This document shows positions 61,234 through 64,000 of a DNA stretch of 64,000 bases, piece by piece (within the stretch, counting starts at the first letter, position 1; the number at the start of each line of letters is the position of its first letter). The translations under genes and the position numbers were made by a program. The stretch is from Corynebacterium vitaeruminis DSM 20294 (lineage in GTDB: Bacteria; Actinomycetota; Actinomycetes; Mycobacteriales; Mycobacteriaceae): the NCBI RefSeq assembly GCF_000550805.1, contig NZ_CP004353.1, positions 744,001-808,000 on the forward strand. The letters run 5' to 3'. The notes below the pieces were generated by a model, which ran no database searches, was not told the DNA's origin, and worked only from the letters and a program-made list of their open reading frames with translations.

Positions 61234-63027
61234 CTAGGAGACGAGTGGGGTGGCGCCGGGGGAGCCGTGGATCGCCTGGTAGCTCGCGGCGAGCGCGAGC
61301 GGGGCGTTCGGGGCGGTGACGGGGCCGTGGTGGAAGTCGGCGCGCACGCGCTCGGCGGTGACGTCGACGGCCAGGTAGCCGTGCTCGGAGAGCTCGACGT
61401 ACTTGTGCCAGGGTGCGAACTGGCGCAGCGCCTCCTCCGAGTGTGCGATGAGCTGCCGAATGGCGTCGGAAAGCTGAGGGCTGCGCGCGAGGGTGTCGAA
61501 GAGGCTGGCGGCCGTCACGGACGGAGTGACGAACTCCGTGGCCACGACCTTTCCGTTGCGGCCAAGGCGGTAGTCGCCCGCCGACTGCGGGATGTCCGAG
61601 GCCCACGAAGAGTGAATGTCGCCGGTCAGGAAGACGACCCCGCCGAGGTCGTGCTCGGCGATGAGGTCGATGACGCGCTGGCGCTCGGCCATGTAACCGT
61701 CCCACTGGTCTGAGTTGAGTGCGATGCCGTCGGCGGGGAATCCGGTCTGGCTGACCAGCCAGTCCTGGATTTGCGGATCGAGGGTAGCGGGCAGCGTAAG
61801 CGGGGCAAACATGACCTCGTTTCCCACGAGCTGCCACCGAGTAGCCGAGGTGGTGAGAACGTCGGCGAACCAGTCGAACTGGGTCCGCCCCATCATGGTG
61901 CGATCGTCGCGGCCGACGGCGCGCAGGTAATCGGGGTCGGCGGCGATCCCGCCGGCACTCGCATAAAGAACCTGGTAGTCGCGGTAGCTGCGCAGGTCGG
62001 GCAGGATGATCTCCGCGAGCTGGCCGTAGGCGAGGTGGCGGTAGACGTGGCGGGTGTCTTGTCCCGACTCCGCCGCTTCGGACGGCTGGTCGGCGCCTTG
62101 CCCCACGCCCGCGCGCACCGGCATCCACTCGAAATAGGCCTGCATCGCCGCCGCCTTCAGCGCGGGGAAGTCCTCGCCGGGCGCGAAGGAGTTGCCGGTC
62201 GCGCCGTTGCCCCACGCGTTGTCGGTGAACTCGTGGTCGTCCCACATGGCCACGAGCGGCTTCGCGGCGAGCATGTCGGCAAGGTCGGGGTCCTCATGGA
62301 AGTGGCCCTGGCGGACGCGGAAGTCGGTGAGGCTCGTCGTGCGGTGCGCGGGTGCCACCTCGCGCACGATGTGGCCGAAGGCCGCGCCGTACCTTCCGGA
62401 GGCGTACTCGTAGGTGAAATCGCCCAGGTGGAGGACGAATTCGAGGTCCTCGCGGCTGGCGATCTCGCGGTAGGCGTTAAAGAACCCGGCCTCGTAGTTG
62501 GAGCAGGCGCACACCGCAAAGCGCAGGTTGTCGGGGCTGGCGTTCGCCGCGGGCGCGGTGCGGGTGCGCCCGGTGCGCGAGGTGGCCCCCTGGGCGGGGC
62601 CGTCGAGCACCGTGAAGCGGTAGAAGTAGCTGGTCGCGGGCGCAAGCCCCCGCGCGTCGACGGTAACCGTGTGGTCGCGCGCGGCGTCGGTGAGCACCTC
62701 GCCGCTGGCGGCGATCGCGGCGAAGTCGGGGGTTGTTGCCACCTCCCAGCGCACGGTGGTCGGCTCCCCCGCGCCCGAGCCCGGGGTCGCCTCGGGAACC
62801 GGCGTCACGCGCGTCCACAGCACCACCGCGTTGGGTAGCGGGTCGCCGGAGGCCACCGAGTGCCGAAAGACGAGGTCAGTGCTTCCGCTTTCGCTTGTCG
62901 ACGCCTCGCGGCTTTCCTGCCCTCGGGCCGCGGCGTGGGTGAAGAAGGGGAGCGTTGCCGCACCGGCGGCGGCGCCCGCAAGGAAGCGTCGGCGGCTACA
63001 CAGCAGGGGAGTGCGAGGGGCGTCCAT
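61234..63027 (-). CDS. phoD: Alkaline phosphatase D, Tat-exported
   Basis: A 597-residue PhoD-family phosphodiesterase/phosphatase. The N-terminus has a Tat signal (SRRRFLAGAAAGAATLPFF, then AAA). The PhoD N-terminal domain (FRHSVASGDPLPNAVVLWTRV) and catalytic region (FAVCACSNYEAGFFNAYREIA, LHLGDFTYEY, WDDHEFTDNAWGNG, FLTGDIHSSWASD) contain the metal-binding Asp, Cys, His and Asn residues. It probably releases phosphate from phosphodiesters outside the cell. TAGCAT lies eight nt before the ATG, fitting a leaderless start. Confidence 0.94.
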   Translation of the reverse strand: MDAPRTPLLCSRRRFLAGAAAGAATLPFFTHAAARGQESREASTSESGSTDLVFRHSVASGDPLPNAVVLWTRVTPVPEATPGSGAGEPTTVRWEVATTPDFAAIAASGEVLTDAARDHTVTVDARGLAPATSYFYRFTVLDGPAQGATSRTGRTRTAPAANASPDNLRFAVCACSNYEAGFFNAYREIASREDLEFVLHLGDFTYEYASGRYGAAFGHIVREVAPAHRTTSLTDFRVRQGHFHEDPDLADMLAAKPLVAMWDDHEFTDNAWGNGATGNSFAPGEDFPALKAAAMQAYFEWMPVRAGVGQGADQPSEAAESGQDTRHVYRHLAYGQLAEIILPDLRSYRDYQVLYASAGGIAADPDYLRAVGRDDRTMMGRTQFDWFADVLTTSATRWQLVGNEVMFAPLTLPATLDPQIQDWLVSQTGFPADGIALNSDQWDGYMAERQRVIDLIAEHDLGGVVFLTGDIHSSWASDIPQSAGDYRLGRNGKVVATEFVTPSVTAASLFDTLARSPQLSDAIRQLIAHSEEALRQFAPWHKYVELSEHGYLAVDVTAERVRADFHHGPVTAPNAPLALAASYQAIHGSPGATPLVS

Positions 63028-63199
63028 GCCGGAGGATGCTAGGCCTCCGCTTCAGTTTTCGTCGTGCGCCAGTGACGGGTGTGACACAGGTTCGCCGAGA
63101 ATTCACCTTCACGACACGAGGCGGTAAACGGGGTCGGCGGCCGAACCCCGCCGGTCTGATGCGCCTCGGCGTCGCACCCGCGGGCGGTACGCTTGACGA

Positions 63200-64000
63200 A
63201 TGAGCTTCTACCTTTTGGCTCTCTTGGGCCTTGTGGCGCTGGTCGGTCCCCTCCTGAATCTCCCGCGTCGGCTGTCGATGCCGGTGGTCGTGGGCGAACT
63301 GATGGTCGGCATCGTCTTCGGGGCCACGGGACTGCGGCTGTTCGACGCCTCCGACCCGACGTTTAGCTTCATGGCACAGGTGGGCTTCGCCTTGGTCATG
63401 TTCATCGCCGGCACCCACGTGCCCTTTCACGACCCCAACCTGCGCCGGGGGCTCGGGCTGGGGCTCATCCGCGCCGCGGTCGTGGGGGCGCTGTGCGTGC
63501 CCGCTGGCCTTGCGATCGCCCGCTACTTCGGCACCTCGCACGGTCTCGTCTACGCCGTCATCATGGCCAGCTCCTCGGCCTCGCTGGTGGTCCCGGCCCT
63601 AGGCGGGGTGAAGATCGCGGGGCGGCAGCCGACGGCGATGATCATGCAGATCGCGGTGGCCGATGCCGCCGCCATCGTCGCGCTCCCCGTGGTCATGGCG
63701 CCCGACCGAGTACTCAAGGCGGTGGCGGGGACGGCGGCAGTGATCGTGCTAGCCGCCATCTACGGCTTCGTCACTCACTCGAGGTATCAAAGCCGCATGC
63801 GGGCGGTCTCCAGGAGCCACCGGCTCGCCTTGGAGATGCGCATAGTACTGCTGGCATTGTTCGTGCTCGCCGCGGTGGCGGTGTCGATGGGCGTGTCCGT
63901 CATGCTCGCGGGCTTCGCGCTCGGCATCGCGGTATCCGTCAATGGCGAGCCGAAGCGGCTCAAGCGTCAGATGTTCGCCCTGACCGAAGGCTTTTTCGCC
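63200..64000 (+). CDS. Cation:proton antiporter, Kef/CPA2 type (3' end outside window)
   Basis: At least 267 residues of a polytopic antiporter that runs off the right edge. It begins MSFYLLALLGLVALVGPLLN, then MPVVVGELMVGIVFGATGL (family motif) and FMAQVGFALVMFIAGTHVP, and has the ion-binding region AVADAAAIVALPVV. At least eight helices are visible. It probably exchanges Na+ or K+ for protons. A TACGCT hexamer stands six nt before the ATG, so translation may be leaderless. Confidence 0.85.
   Translation, partial: MSFYLLALLGLVALVGPLLNLPRRLSMPVVVGELMVGIVFGATGLRLFDASDPTFSFMAQVGFALVMFIAGTHVPFHDPNLRRGLGLGLIRAAVVGALCVPAGLAIARYFGTSHGLVYAVIMASSSASLVVPALGGVKIAGRQPTAMIMQIAVADAAAIVALPVVMAPDRVLKAVAGTAAVIVLAAIYGFVTHSRYQSRMRAVSRSHRLALEMRIVLLALFVLAAVAVSMGVSVMLAGFALGIAVSVNGEPKRLKRQMFALTEGFFA

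Noticed and set aside
61205..62245. Apparent N-terminal extension of the PAP2 phosphatase by about 350 residues
   Set aside because: The extension is antisense-type readthrough opposite PhoD in GC-rich DNA; the signal peptide beginning at the GTG at 61204 and the spacing after PhoD show the true start.
1..64000. CRISPR array or tRNA attachment site
   Set aside because: No regularly spaced short repeats, and no tRNA gene or tRNA-end duplication was found by reading both strands.

Overview
The window comes from a high-G+C actinobacterium, most likely a Corynebacterium. The signs are an LGFP-repeat exported protein (typical of mycolic-acid bacteria), a DtxR-type iron box, a fused FAD/Fe-S D-lactate dehydrogenase, many promoters that look leaderless, and a PhoD/PAP2 phosphatase pair. 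No rRNA, tRNA or CRISPR array was found, so the genus call is inference.

1-29.6 kb is most of a prophage-like element whose left part lies outside the window. On the minus strand, read right to left, it has a sigma-like regulator (20312), two small genes, a DUF2800 nuclease-like protein, a DUF2815 ssDNA-binding protein, a small membrane protein, a family A DNA polymerase, an antirepressor, a DUF4406 protein, a primase-helicase, VRR-NUC, an SNF2 helicase and an ArpU/RinA-like late regulator. Then come HNH, the terminase small subunit, a phage-borne S-adenosylmethionine synthetase, a ParB-methyltransferase, small proteins and the terminase large subunit, which runs off the left edge. Three plus-strand insertions interrupt this layout: a zinc-ribbon protein (6.4-7.3 kb), an AbiF-type abortive infection gene with an upstream structured RNA (14.0-15.1 kb), and an 8-kb defence cargo (20.9-28.9 kb). 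The cargo joins an ABC-three-component system to a regulator and a type III restriction-modification pair through overlapping genes. Several minus-strand genes have structured leaders, and four copies of one promoter-like element with fixed spacing lie in the element.

29.6-43 kb is a mobile-element scrapyard of lower and mixed base composition. It holds a doubly truncated MmeI-type methyltransferase, a lipoprotein, a toxin-tip remnant overlapping a probable immunity gene, an IS6-family element, two direct copies of a serine resolvase (one truncated) flanking an LGFP/permuted-papain exported protein and its membrane-anchored partner, a divergent HTH/small-protein switch, an IS256-family element and an IS3-family remnant that cuts into a host gene.

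43-64 kb is host chromosome. It has an SbnA-like PLP enzyme, a frameshifted rtcB, a fused FAD/Y4yA-type PLP decarboxylase, a truncated CydC-like ABC protein, an AI-2E family exporter, D-lactate dehydrogenase behind an LldR-like operator, a polytopic envelope protein, an iron-siderophore ABC importer under a DtxR box (with one clear and one possible frameshift), two exported phosphatases and the start of a cation:proton antiporter.

In short, the prophage carries at least three defence layers (AbiF, ABC-3C, type III R-M) plus its own methyl-donor enzyme. The flanking DNA holds decayed toxin and restriction genes next to an iron-acquisition locus.
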